Positions 1 to 6,691 of a stretch of 7,504 bases of DNA are shown here, in pieces. Each line of letters begins with the position of its first letter. Position 1 is the stretch's first letter. Origin of the DNA: Acidobacteriota bacterium (GTDB taxonomy: Bacteria; Acidobacteriota; Vicinamibacteria; Vicinamibacterales; Vicinamibacteraceae). The DNA is taken from the NCBI GenBank assembly GCA_023427865.1, contig JAEYZV010000248.1, positions 1 through 7,504 of the forward strand, read 5' to 3'. Both the position numbers and the translations under genes were made by a program. The notes under the pieces are model-generated. The model made no database searches. It saw only the letters and a list, made by a program, of their open reading frames with translations, and was not told where the DNA came from.

Positions 1-140
1 CAGTAGATGCCCGTGGTCGTGACGCCGAACACGAACCGTCCTGACGCGGCCGCGTCGCGGCGACGGATCGCATCCCATGTCTCCGGGTCCACGAGCGCGG
101 CCGGCCTGGCAGGCATCGTCATGAGCATGTCCCGGAGCAT
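1..140 (-). CDS. ada: Ada-family DNA methyltransferase/regulator, N-terminal fragment (partial)
   Basis: The minus strand encodes the start of a protein that leaves the window at position 1, so only about 46 residues are visible. After a Met-rich start it reads ...LVDPETWDAIRRRDAAASGR and then FVFGVTTTGIY. This matches the start of the Ada metal-binding domain (W-x-A-x3-RD, then FV-x-V-x-TTGIYC, normally followed by RPSC). In Ada the cysteine of that motif binds zinc and accepts methyl groups from DNA phosphotriesters, switching the protein into an activator of alkylation-repair genes. Here the Cys codon begins TG and is cut by the edge, so it is expected but unseen. In-frame ATGs lie at 152, 140, 128, 122 and 116, none with a strong ribosome-binding site; 140 is a compromise. 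The C-terminal half is outside the window, so it could be a full Ada, an AdaA-like protein or an Ada-AlkA fusion. The gene is divergent from the membrane-protein gene at 188. Confidence 0.8.
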   Translation of the reverse strand, partial: MLRDMLMTMPARPAALVDPETWDAIRRRDAAASGRFVFGVTTTGIY

Positions 141-187
141 ACTAGCCGCCATCCCATGCCAACTATCCGGTTTGACGGGGGAACCCG
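141..187. promoter_or_regulatory. Short divergent intergenic region between ada fragment and ABA4-like gene
   Basis: These 47 bases must hold the start signals of both divergent genes. For the plus-strand gene a G-run (GGGGGAA, 177-183) precedes the ATG at 188 by four bases and is a plausible ribosome-binding site. I do not see a convincing -35/-10 pair on either strand, and no clear Ada-box-like A-box/B-box sequence. Part of the region may be coding if the Ada gene starts at the in-frame ATG at 152. Confidence 0.35.
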
Positions 188-622
188 ATGACGGCGTTCG
201 AGCTCAGCAACCTCGTCGTCCTGCCGTTCTGGGCGCTGATGGTGTTCCTGCCGACATGGTCGGTGACGCGCCGCATCGTCGCCTCGCCGTGGATCGTCGC
301 CCCGCCGGCGCTGATCTATCTCGCCACGCTGCTGCCCGTGGCCAACCTCGTCGTGCCCGAGGTCGTCACGCCCGTACAGGCGCGGGTCGCATTGCTGCTC
401 GGCACGCCGACGGGTGTCACGCTGGCGTGGGCACATTTCGTGGCGTTCGACCTCTTCGTCGGGCGCTGGATCTACTGCGACAGCCGGAGCCGCCTCTACT
501 CGCCGTGGTGGGTGTCGCCGGTCCTGGTGCTCACGCTGCTGCTCGGCCCCGTGGGGCTGCTCGTGTACCTGCTGGCGCGCACGCTGATAGGCGGCGCGAA
601 CGTCGCTGCCGATCCGGCCTGA
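188..622 (+). CDS. ABA4-like (DUF4281) integral membrane protein
   Basis: A 144-residue protein with four likely membrane helices, at about residues 5-24, 34-54, 68-92 and 108-131. The hallmark is the third-helix motif AWAHFVAFDLFVGRWIYCDS (80-99), followed by SPWWVSPVL and a GPVGLLVYLL helix (120-129). I recognise this as the ABA4-like family. The plant member ABA4 is needed for neoxanthin formation, but bacterial members are uncharacterised, so no reaction is assigned. Length is normal for the family and the protein looks complete. The start is the ATG at 188, preceded by GGGGGAA at close spacing; starting there preserves the whole first helix. The gene is convergent with nei (51 bp between stop codons) and divergent from the ada fragment, so it is probably transcribed alone. 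Family assignment is fairly secure; role is unknown. Confidence 0.82.
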   Translation: MTAFELSNLVVLPFWALMVFLPTWSVTRRIVASPWIVAPPALIYLATLLPVANLVVPEVVTPVQARVALLLGTPTGVTLAWAHFVAFDLFVGRWIYCDSRSRLYSPWWVSPVLVLTLLLGPVGLLVYLLARTLIGGANVAADPA

Positions 623-673
623 CCTTCGGGCCCGAGGCGTCGCCGATGTTCCGGCTCGGGGAGCGCGCCCTAC
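623..673. terminator. Convergent intergenic region with possible bidirectional hairpin
   Basis: Fifty-one bases separate the stop of the ABA4-like gene from the stop of the convergent nei gene. It contains a perfect 10-bp palindrome (TCGGGCCCGA, 626-635) and a second pairing, CCCGAG (631-636) with CTCGGG (655-660). Either could serve as a shared terminator, but there is no T-run, so an intrinsic terminator is only a possibility. Confidence 0.3.
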
Positions 674-1615
674 CTATCCTCTCGCGGGTTGGCACGTCGG
701 GCACCAGTAGGTGGACCGGTTGTGCTCACCGTGGTGGCGCATGAGGATTGCCGTACCGCACCTGCGACATGGACGGCCATGGCGGCCATACACGTAGAGC
801 CGCTCGGCGGGGTTGGCGCGGCCCGTGGTGCGCCGGGCCCCGCGATATGTGAGGACGCCCGTCTCCGTGGGGTCGACGACATTGGCGCGCAGCAGCGTCC
901 GCGCGTCACGCACCAACCGCGACCACTGCTCGTGTGGCACCGCCGCCGGCGGCGTGAACGGCCACAGCCGTGCGAGGAACAGGAGCTCGCTCTTGTACAC
1001 GTTGCCGATGCCCGCAACCGCACGCTGATCGAGCAGGGCCTCGGCCACCGTGTCGCGTGCGCTGGCGGCGAGGCGGGCCATCGCGTCCGCGGCGTCGAAC
1101 TCCGGCGCGAGCACGTCAGGGCCGACCCTCGCGAGCGCCTCCTCGACGTTGCCTGCGAGCACGAACTCGGCAACCGGCACGGTGAATGCGACGGCGACGA
1201 ACGCCTCGGTGCCAATCACGATCCGCGCTGACGCCGGCGACCGCATCCAGCGCTCGCCCGTGCGGTAGATATGCCACGAGCCCGACATCAGCATGTGCGT
1301 GCGCAGTACGAGCGGACCGTCCACCGCCAGGCGACCAGTTGACATGCGGCTGCCCGCGTCGTCCGGCTCTTCGACGCACCCGGCACGCGGCACGTCGCAC
1401 CCGGCACCCGGCACCCGGCGCCCGGTCCCGGAGAAGTGGATCAACAGGTGCTTCCCGCGCGATGCGACCTTCTCCACGCTCCTGCCGGTAATGGGCGCAT
1501 CGTCGTGCACGCGTGCGAGCTGCGCGTACTGCGTCTCGAATCGCCTGACTACGCTCCCAGCCAGCGCCCGGTGGAGCGTCCGCGCCGCGCGGAATATCGT
1601 GTCGCCTTCTGGCAT
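674..1615 (-). CDS. nei: Fpg/Nei-family DNA glycosylase/AP lyase (Nei2-like endonuclease VIII)
   Basis: Base-excision repair enzyme of 313 residues expected to remove oxidised bases and cleave the resulting abasic site. Visible family features: the N-terminal MPEGDTIFRAA, in which Pro2 is the Schiff-base nucleophile and Glu3 the acid once Met is removed; a beta-hairpin lysine in SRGKHLLIHFSG (Lys55); the RTHMLMSGSWHIYR segment (105-118); the helix-two-turn-helix core DQRAVAGIGNVYKSE (196-210); and a C-terminal zinc finger with Cys283, Cys286, Cys305 and Cys308 plus the DNA-binding Arg300 in NRSTYWC. All key residues are present. The MPEGDTIFRAA start and HMLMSGSWH segment resemble actinobacterial Nei2 more than MutM/Fpg (no RRFGA start). 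Oddity: between HFSG (60-63) and PLVLRTHM (101-108) lies a roughly 35-residue Gly/Arg/Pro/Cys-rich insertion, partly encoded by a 7-bp tandem repeat. The ATG at 1613-1615 is fixed by the catalytic N-terminus although its ribosome-binding site is weak. It follows lhr by 54 nt on the same strand, so co-transcription is likely. Confidence 0.93.
   Translation of the reverse strand: MPEGDTIFRAARTLHRALAGSVVRRFETQYAQLARVHDDAPITGRSVEKVASRGKHLLIHFSGTGRRVPGAGCDVPRAGCVEEPDDAGSRMSTGRLAVDGPLVLRTHMLMSGSWHIYRTGERWMRSPASARIVIGTEAFVAVAFTVPVAEFVLAGNVEEALARVGPDVLAPEFDAADAMARLAASARDTVAEALLDQRAVAGIGNVYKSELLFLARLWPFTPPAAVPHEQWSRLVRDARTLLRANVVDPTETGVLTYRGARRTTGRANPAERLYVYGRHGRPCRRCGTAILMRHHGEHNRSTYWCPTCQPARG
1378..1431. 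repeat. 7-bp tandem repeat (consensus ACCCGGC) inside nei
   Basis: Seven consecutive heptamers plus a partial one can be read on the plus strand: ACCCGGC, ACGCGGC, ACGTCGC, ACCCGGC, ACCCGGC, ACCCGGC, GCCCGGT, CCCGG. Four units are exact and three are degenerate. The block is 54 bp, a multiple of three, and encodes about residues 62-80 of the glycosylase in the minus-strand frame. Because 7 is not a multiple of 3, single-unit gain or loss would break the gene. Confidence 0.9.
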
Positions 1616-1669
1616 CTTTCCAGGTAGCAGGAGATACAGGCGTCGGGTGACAGCGTGCCCGGACGGTCG
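1616..1669 (-). other. lhr-nei intergenic spacer
   Basis: Fifty-four bases lie between the lhr stop (complement of 1670-1672, TGA) and the nei ATG. On the minus strand only a weak purine stretch (GGAAAG) sits directly against the ATG, so there is no well-spaced ribosome-binding site. I see no terminator-like hairpin with a T-run and no clear promoter, which fits read-through from lhr into nei. Confidence 0.4.
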
Positions 1670-4600
1670 TCAGTCGTCCCGCTTGCGCGGCCAGCGGAGG
1701 GGCGCGATGTCCTCGTCCGCGATTGGCGGCAACTCGTCGATCGCAACGGGCGCGTCCTGCCACCTGCCCGGTCGCCGCTGGCGTGGCATCGCCGGGCTGG
1801 CGGTCGTGTCACGAAGCTGCAGGCCCTGCGTCGTGGCGACGAACCCGGCGGCTTCGAGGAACGGGCGGATGGCCGAGTCGAGCGCCGGGCCGCCGTTCAC
1901 GTCCGTGAGCACGATGCTGGCCGCACGCCGCTCCCGATCGGTGCCCGTCATCGGAAGCACGCGCGCGAGGGCCTCGGCGTGTCGACTGCGGTCCGGCTCG
2001 TGTTCGGGCAGCCACACGAGCAGGGACCGGAGGCCGCGCGCGATCCACGCCGTCAGGTGGCCATCGACGAGCACCACCCGCGCGCCGACGCTGCGTGAGG
2101 GCCCGCGGCCCGCAGCTTCGGCCGGCGGTTCGGGCCACTTGACCAGCGCCCCGTACGGGTTTGCCGGATCGGTGGCAGACAAGACGGCGACGTCCGGTAC
2201 CTCGGGCGGCGTCCTCAGTGCACGGAGCAGGTCCACGGCCGCGGGGGCCGCGAACTGCATCGCCCCGACGCCGCTCACGAAATACCCCCGGCGGATGCGG
2301 CCGCTCTCCTCGAGCGTCCTGAAGACGTCGTAGATGGCGGTGAAGCCGCCGGGAAGTCCCTCCGCCGACGCGACCTCGCGCGTCACCACGCCGTACCGCG
2401 TCAGTAATTGCTGACCCATGGCCGCGCTCCACGCAGTGGCTGTCGTGCCGCTCGCCGCCGGAAGCCGCGTCCAGCGACCCTCGGCCGCTGGCGGCGCCAC
2501 GCGCCGTGACCTGAACGGCCGCGCGGCGGGCCGGCCGCGCCGATCGCGCTGAGACCCTCCGACGTGCGCCCGTAGCGGCTGCAGCGTGTCGTTGGTGATC
2601 AGCCCGCGCCACACGAGCGACCAGATGGCGTCCACCGTGTCCTGCGGGAACCCGCCGCCGGCCGCCTCGTGCAGGGCTGAGAAGAACTGCGCGCCCCGCG
2701 CGTCGAGCGCCTGCAGGATGACCTGCTCGCGCGGCGACAGCTCGTCGCTCGACACCGGCACGACCACGCCGCGCCACAGCGTGGCGAGATGGTCGGTCAG
2801 GAACAGCGCGACGCGGCCATCACGTTCGCCGAGCGGCTCCACGCCGCACCACACGACCTCGCCCGCCGAGATCAGCGCGTCGAGATCGGATGGCTGGTAC
2901 CCCTCGAGCCGCGCCGGCAGGATCTCGCGCTCGAGCACGGACGCCGCCAGCGGCAGACCCTGCAGCGTCTCGACGACGTCGAGCAACGCATCGAGGCCGC
3001 GGCGCGGACGCGTGACGCCCTGCCACTGCGTCAGGAGACGCCCGAGTACCGGCAGGTCCACGGGTTCGACCTCGTGTCGCAGCTTCGCCAGCGACCGCCG
3101 CCGTACGCTCGTGAGCACCGACGACTCGCACCATTCCTGGTGGCGGCCCCCCGGCCTGAACTCGCCTTCCAGCAGGCGTCCTTCCGCGTGCAGCGCCTTC
3201 AACGCGAGTTCCGCGGTCGACCGTCCCAGCCCGAAGCGCGCGGCGAGATCGTCGGTGGTGAAGGGGCCGTGGGTGCGCGCGTACCGCGACACGAGATCGC
3301 GCAGCGCCTGCGGCTGCGGTGCCAGCAGCGCTTCGGGCAGTCCGGCGGGCACGGGCAGGCCGAGCGCGTCGCGGTAGCGGGCGACGTCCTCCACGGCGAC
3401 GAGTCTGCGCTCGCCGGCGATCGTCATCCACACGGCGCGTCTGGCACGAACGAGTCGATCGCCCGCATCCGAGGGCACGTCGTCCGAGGTGCGGTCCCGC
3501 AACTGCGCCGCCGACAGGTCGCCGATGCGCAGCAGCAGGTCGTGCACGCCATCCACGGTCCGCACGCGGTAGTCAGGCAGGAGGCATTGCAGCTGCGCTT
3601 CGAGGGCGGCGAGCGCATCGGCGTCGAGCAGTTCGCGGAGCTCCGCCGATCCAAGCAGCGCCTGCAGATGCGATTGGTCGATGGTCAGCGCCTGAGCCCG
3701 CCGCTCGGCGAGTGGTGCGTCGCCGTCGTACAGGTAGTTGGCGACGTACCCGAAGAGCAGGGAGGACGCAAACGGGGACGGCGTCGGCGTCTCCACGGTG
3801 ACGACGCGCACCTGGCGCGACTGCACGGCCCGCAGCGTGTCCACGAGCGCCGGCATGTCGAACACGTCGCGCAGGCATTCGCGATAGGTCTCGAGCAGAA
3901 TCGGGAACGACCCGTAGCGTGACGCGACGCTGAGGAGATCCTGTGCGCGCTTGCGCTGCTGCCACAGCGGCGCCCGCCGTCCGGGTCGCCGGCGCGGCAG
4001 GAGCAGTGCGCGGCCGGCGCATTCCCGGAACCGCGCGGCGAACAGCGACGTGGACCCGAGCTGCCGCAGCACCAGGCTTTCGAGTTCATCGGGGTCCGGC
4101 ACCAGCCACTGCGGGTCCGGCGGGTCGTCCGTCTCGGGAAAGCGGACGACGAACCCGTCGTCGGCCCACATGGTCTCGACCTCGATGCCGAGCTGCTCGC
4201 GCAGTCGTGCGAGTACCGCCATCGCCCAGGGGGCGAGGACCTGGCCGCCGAGTGGCGAGAGCAGGCACAGCCGCCAGTCGCCGAGCTCGTCGCGCACCCG
4301 CTCGATCACGAGGGTGCGATCGTCCGGCACCGCGCCCGTCGCCTCTTCCTGGTCCTCGAGGTACTGCACGAGGTTCGTCGCGGCGAGCGTGTCGAGGTCG
4401 TGATCCCGTTCGAGCCGTGCGCGGGCCGACTCGGCGCCTTCACGCCGCAACTGACGCACGAGCGCGCCGATCTCCCGTCCGAATTCGAGCGGGCGCCCCG
4501 GGCCATCGCCTTTCCAGAACGGCATCTTGCCCGGCTGGCCGGGCGCCGGGGAGACGAGGACGCGATCGTGCGAGATGTCCTCGATGCGCCATGACGACGC

Positions 4601-6343
4601 GCCGAGCAGGAACGTCTCGCCGACCGCGCTCTCGAACACCATCTCCTCGTCGAGCTCGCCCACCCGTGCCGTGCCGGCGGGGGCGCCGACGAGGAAGACG
4701 CCGTAGAGCCCGCGATCGGGAATGGTGCCGGCATTGGCGATGGCGACGCGCTTGGCGCCTTCCCGCGTGGTCAGGGCATTGGCCACGCGGTCCCACGTGA
4801 GGCGCGGGCGCAGTTCGGCGAACTCGTCGGAGGGATAGCGCCCCGACAGCATGTCGAGCACGCCCTCGAAGATCGGCCGCGCAAGCGACGCGAACGGTGC
4901 AGCCTGGCGCACGCGGTCGTAGAGCGCGTCCACCTGCCAGTCGTCCATGGCCACCATCGCGACGATCTGCTGCGCGAGCACGTCGAGCGGGTTGCGCGGC
5001 ATGTGGGTCGCCTCGACACGCCCCTCGCGCATCGCGCGCACGGCGGCGGCGCAGGCAAGGAGGTCGCCGCGATACTTCGGGAAGATCAGCCCTTCGCTCG
5101 TGGCGCCGACCTGGTGGCCCGCGCGACCGATGCGCTGCAGCCCGCTGGCCACCGACGGCGGCGCCTCGATCTGCACCACGAGGTCGACCGCACCCATGTC
5201 GATGCCGAGCTCGAGTGACGATGTGCAGGCGAGTCCGCGAAGCTGGCCTGCCTTGAGCGCGTCCTCGATCGCGACGCGCTGTTCCCGCGCGAGCGACCCG
5301 TGATGCGCGCGTACGAGCGTTTCCCCGGCGAGCTCGTTGATCGAGGCGGCGAGGCGTTCGGCGAGGCGCCGGCTGTTGACGAACAGCAGCGTCGACGTAT
5401 GGGCCTGCACGACCTCGAGCAACCGTGGGTGGATCGCGGCCCAGATCGACGGTGCCTGTGGGCCGCCGGCTGCGGGTCCGCTGGTGATGGCCTCTATCTG
5501 CGTCAGCCGTGCCATGTCCTCGACGGGCACTTCGATGCGCAACTTCAACTGACGCTTGCGACCCGCATCGACGATGGTGACGGGACGCCAGGGAGGCTCG
5601 TTCGCCTGTGCGAACTGATCGTGGATCTCGGCCTGGTAGGGACGGCTGTCCGAGCCGTCCGTCTGCGCACGCGTCTCCATCGGTGCGGAGCCACCAAGGA
5701 AGCGCGCGACTTCATCGAGCGGACGCTGCGTAGCCGACAGCCCGATGCGCTGGATCGGCTGTCGGGCGATCGCCTCCAGCCGCTCGAGCGACAGCGCGAG
5801 ATGCGCCCCGCGCTTTGTCGCGACCATCGCGTGGATCTCGTCGAGGATCACCGTGTGGACGCTGCGCAGCTGCTCACGGGCGTTCGACGTGAGCAGGAGG
5901 AACAGCGACTCCGGCGTGGTGATCAGGATGTCGGCGGGGCGGCGGGTGAACCGCGCGCGTTCCGACGCGGGCGTGTCGCCCGTGCGGATGGCAATCTCCG
6001 GCACGTGATGCGCGACGCCTTCTTCGCGCGCCAGCCGGCTGATTCCCGCGAGCGGCGCACGCAGGTTACGTTCGACGTCGACCGCCAGTGCCTTGAGGGG
6101 CGACAGGTACAGCACGCGACAGCGCGCCTTCGGGTCGGGCGGCGGCTCGAACATGAGCCGGTCGATGCACCACAGGAATCCCGTCAGCGTCTTGCCGCTG
6201 CCGGTGGGCGCGAGCAGGAGCGTGCTCTCGCCGCGGGCGATCACCGGCCAGCCCTGCATCTGTGGCGGCGTCGGCCCTTCGAACGCGGCCCCGAACCACC
6301 GCTGGACGACCGGATGGAACGGCACTTCTGGCGCTTTTCGCAC
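1670..6343 (-). CDS. lhr: Lhr-type ATP-dependent DNA/RNA helicase, full length
   Basis: A 1557-residue superfamily 2 helicase, close to the 1500-1540 residues of Escherichia coli and mycobacterial Lhr. Motifs in order: APTGSGKT Walker A (45-52), SPLKAL Ia (81-86), TTPES Ib (142-146), DEIH motif II (168-171), SAT III (203-205), LLFVNSRRLAERLA IV (319-332), TSSLELGIDMG V (374-384) and QRIGRAGH VI (403-410). The Lhr-specific winged-helix and DEAD/H-associated parts follow, with LLPRRRPGRRAPLWQQR near residue 780 marking the end of the core. The large C-terminal region (about 870-1557) has the conserved RSRRVAPPAAEGRW and NPYGALVKWP stretches. Lhr is a 3'-to-5' translocating ATPase that unwinds RNA:DNA hybrids; mycobacterial lhr is DNA-damage inducible and uracil-DNA glycosylase activity is reported for the E. 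coli C-terminal region. That activity here is inferred by homology only. A polar stretch (about 219-252) after motif III looks longer than usual. The GTG at 6341-6343 is the only sensible start: an in-frame TAA lies ten codons upstream, without any ATG between. Likely first gene of an lhr-nei operon. Confidence 0.97.
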   Translation of the reverse strand: MRKAPEVPFHPVVQRWFGAAFEGPTPPQMQGWPVIARGESTLLLAPTGSGKTLTGFLWCIDRLMFEPPPDPKARCRVLYLSPLKALAVDVERNLRAPLAGISRLAREEGVAHHVPEIAIRTGDTPASERARFTRRPADILITTPESLFLLLTSNAREQLRSVHTVILDEIHAMVATKRGAHLALSLERLEAIARQPIQRIGLSATQRPLDEVARFLGGSAPMETRAQTDGSDSRPYQAEIHDQFAQANEPPWRPVTIVDAGRKRQLKLRIEVPVEDMARLTQIEAITSGPAAGGPQAPSIWAAIHPRLLEVVQAHTSTLLFVNSRRLAERLAASINELAGETLVRAHHGSLAREQRVAIEDALKAGQLRGLACTSSLELGIDMGAVDLVVQIEAPPSVASGLQRIGRAGHQVGATSEGLIFPKYRGDLLACAAAVRAMREGRVEATHMPRNPLDVLAQQIVAMVAMDDWQVDALYDRVRQAAPFASLARPIFEGVLDMLSGRYPSDEFAELRPRLTWDRVANALTTREGAKRVAIANAGTIPDRGLYGVFLVGAPAGTARVGELDEEMVFESAVGETFLLGASSWRIEDISHDRVLVSPAPGQPGKMPFWKGDGPGRPLEFGREIGALVRQLRREGAESARARLERDHDLDTLAATNLVQYLEDQEEATGAVPDDRTLVIERVRDELGDWRLCLLSPLGGQVLAPWAMAVLARLREQLGIEVETMWADDGFVVRFPETDDPPDPQWLVPDPDELESLVLRQLGSTSLFAARFRECAGRALLLPRRRPGRRAPLWQQRKRAQDLLSVASRYGSFPILLETYRECLRDVFDMPALVDTLRAVQSRQVRVVTVETPTPSPFASSLLFGYVANYLYDGDAPLAERRAQALTIDQSHLQALLGSAELRELLDADALAALEAQLQCLLPDYRVRTVDGVHDLLLRIGDLSAAQLRDRTSDDVPSDAGDRLVRARRAVWMTIAGERRLVAVEDVARYRDALGLPVPAGLPEALLAPQPQALRDLVSRYARTHGPFTTDDLAARFGLGRSTAELALKALHAEGRLLEGEFRPGGRHQEWCESSVLTSVRRRSLAKLRHEVEPVDLPVLGRLLTQWQGVTRPRRGLDALLDVVETLQGLPLAASVLEREILPARLEGYQPSDLDALISAGEVVWCGVEPLGERDGRVALFLTDHLATLWRGVVVPVSSDELSPREQVILQALDARGAQFFSALHEAAGGGFPQDTVDAIWSLVWRGLITNDTLQPLRAHVGGSQRDRRGRPAARPFRSRRVAPPAAEGRWTRLPAASGTTATAWSAAMGQQLLTRYGVVTREVASAEGLPGGFTAIYDVFRTLEESGRIRRGYFVSGVGAMQFAAPAAVDLLRALRTPPEVPDVAVLSATDPANPYGALVKWPEPPAEAAGRGPSRSVGARVVLVDGHLTAWIARGLRSLLVWLPEHEPDRSRHAEALARVLPMTGTDRERRAASIVLTDVNGGPALDSAIRPFLEAAGFVATTQGLQLRDTTASPAMPRQRRPGRWQDAPVAIDELPPIADEDIAPLRWPRKRDD

Positions 6344-6366
6344 TTTTTGCCCTTTTCGCCCTTTTC
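6322..6366. repeat. 9-bp tandem repeat across the lhr translation start
   Basis: Five consecutive 9-mers on the plus strand: GCACTTCTG, GCGCTTTTC, GCACTTTTT, GCCCTTTTC, GCCCTTTTC. Read on the lhr strand these are GAAAAGGGC, GAAAAGGGC, AAAAAGTGC, GAAAAGCGC, CAGAAGTGC. The third unit contains the GTG start codon of lhr, the two upstream units supply AAGGG, the only ribosome-binding-like sequence at proper spacing, and the last two units encode the first residues of the protein. Confidence 0.8.
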
Positions 6367-6424
6367 TTCGTTATCCTCTCATGTTGACCATGCGCCATGT
6401 GGCGCGTCTGGGAGGACGACCTGA
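6344..6424. promoter_or_regulatory. Divergent intergenic region lhr / small gene-pcs
   Basis: Eighty-one bases separate the lhr GTG from the plus-strand ATG at 6425, so both promoters should lie here or overlap the coding ends. It holds the outer units of the 9-bp repeat, a GCGCCA-TG-TGGCGC inverted repeat (6392-6405) in the middle that could be an operator or fold as a tight hairpin, and GGGAGG (6410-6415), a strong ribosome-binding site nine bases before the plus-strand ATG. On the lhr strand GATAAC is a possible -10 box but lacks a matching -35. No promoter is assigned with confidence. Confidence 0.4.
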
Positions 6425-6676
6425 ATGAGTGATGCTGGTGAAGGGCTTGTCGACGCCGAAGCCCGACTGCAGGAGCAGCTGGACGCCCGGGAACACGAGA
6501 AGCGGCGGCGCGGCCTCGCGGCCGGCGTGGACCCCGAGAAACTGCGCGCGCGCGAATCGCTCCGGCTCGCCCGAGCCGAGCTCACGCGGCAGTTGGAGAA
6601 CACGTCGCACCCGGTGCGCAAGCAGCAGATCGAGGCGGCCGTCGCCGAGCTCGACAAGCGCCTCGGCGCGCTCTAG
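6425..6676 (+). CDS. Small charged helical protein of unknown function
   Basis: An 83-residue protein I do not recognise. It is rich in Arg, Glu, Ala and Leu, has no Cys and no aromatic residue at all, and appears to form three amphipathic helices (about 8-30, 36-59 and 62-81) separated by GVDP and NTSHP breaks, as in a short coiled-coil or helical-hairpin protein. No signal peptide or membrane helix is present, so it should be cytoplasmic. It is likely a real gene: it has the best ribosome-binding site in the window (GGGAGG, 6410-6415), third codon positions are mostly G/C as in its neighbours, and the composition is protein-like whereas the overlapping frame (6429-6701) gives an Arg/Ser/Pro-rich shadow. 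It lies 15 nt before the phosphatidylcholine synthase gene and is probably co-transcribed with it. A link to lipid synthesis is only suggested by position. Confidence 0.75.
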   Translation: MSDAGEGLVDAEARLQEQLDAREHEKRRRGLAAGVDPEKLRARESLRLARAELTRQLENTSHPVRKQQIEAAVAELDKRLGAL

Positions 6677-6691
6677 CCCACGCGGGACCGC

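Noticed and set aside
7..744. 245-residue plus-strand open frame covering the ABA4-like gene
   Set aside because: It is out of frame with the conserved membrane protein and gives an Arg/Ala-rich sequence with no motif.
1378..1431. Heptamer array as a CRISPR or attachment site
   Set aside because: Units are contiguous with no spacers, only 7 bp long, and lie inside an intact coding frame.
1293..2333. 346-residue plus-strand open frame across nei and the end of lhr
   Set aside because: It is antisense to two well-conserved genes, is rich in Arg, Ser, Ala and Pro with no motif, and is what GC-rich DNA gives opposite real genes.
2789..3922. 377-residue plus-strand open frame inside lhr
   Set aside because: Antisense shadow of the Lhr C-terminal region; Arg/Gln/His-rich and lacking a plausible start context.
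6384..6412. TTGACC as a -35 box for the small gene-pcs operon
   Set aside because: At 17-bp spacing the -10 position reads TCTGGG, which is not promoter-like, and it overlaps the ribosome-binding region.
5300..6424. 374-residue plus-strand open frame opposite the lhr helicase domain
   Set aside because: It mirrors the codons of the Lhr helicase motifs on the other strand and has no recognisable domain of its own.
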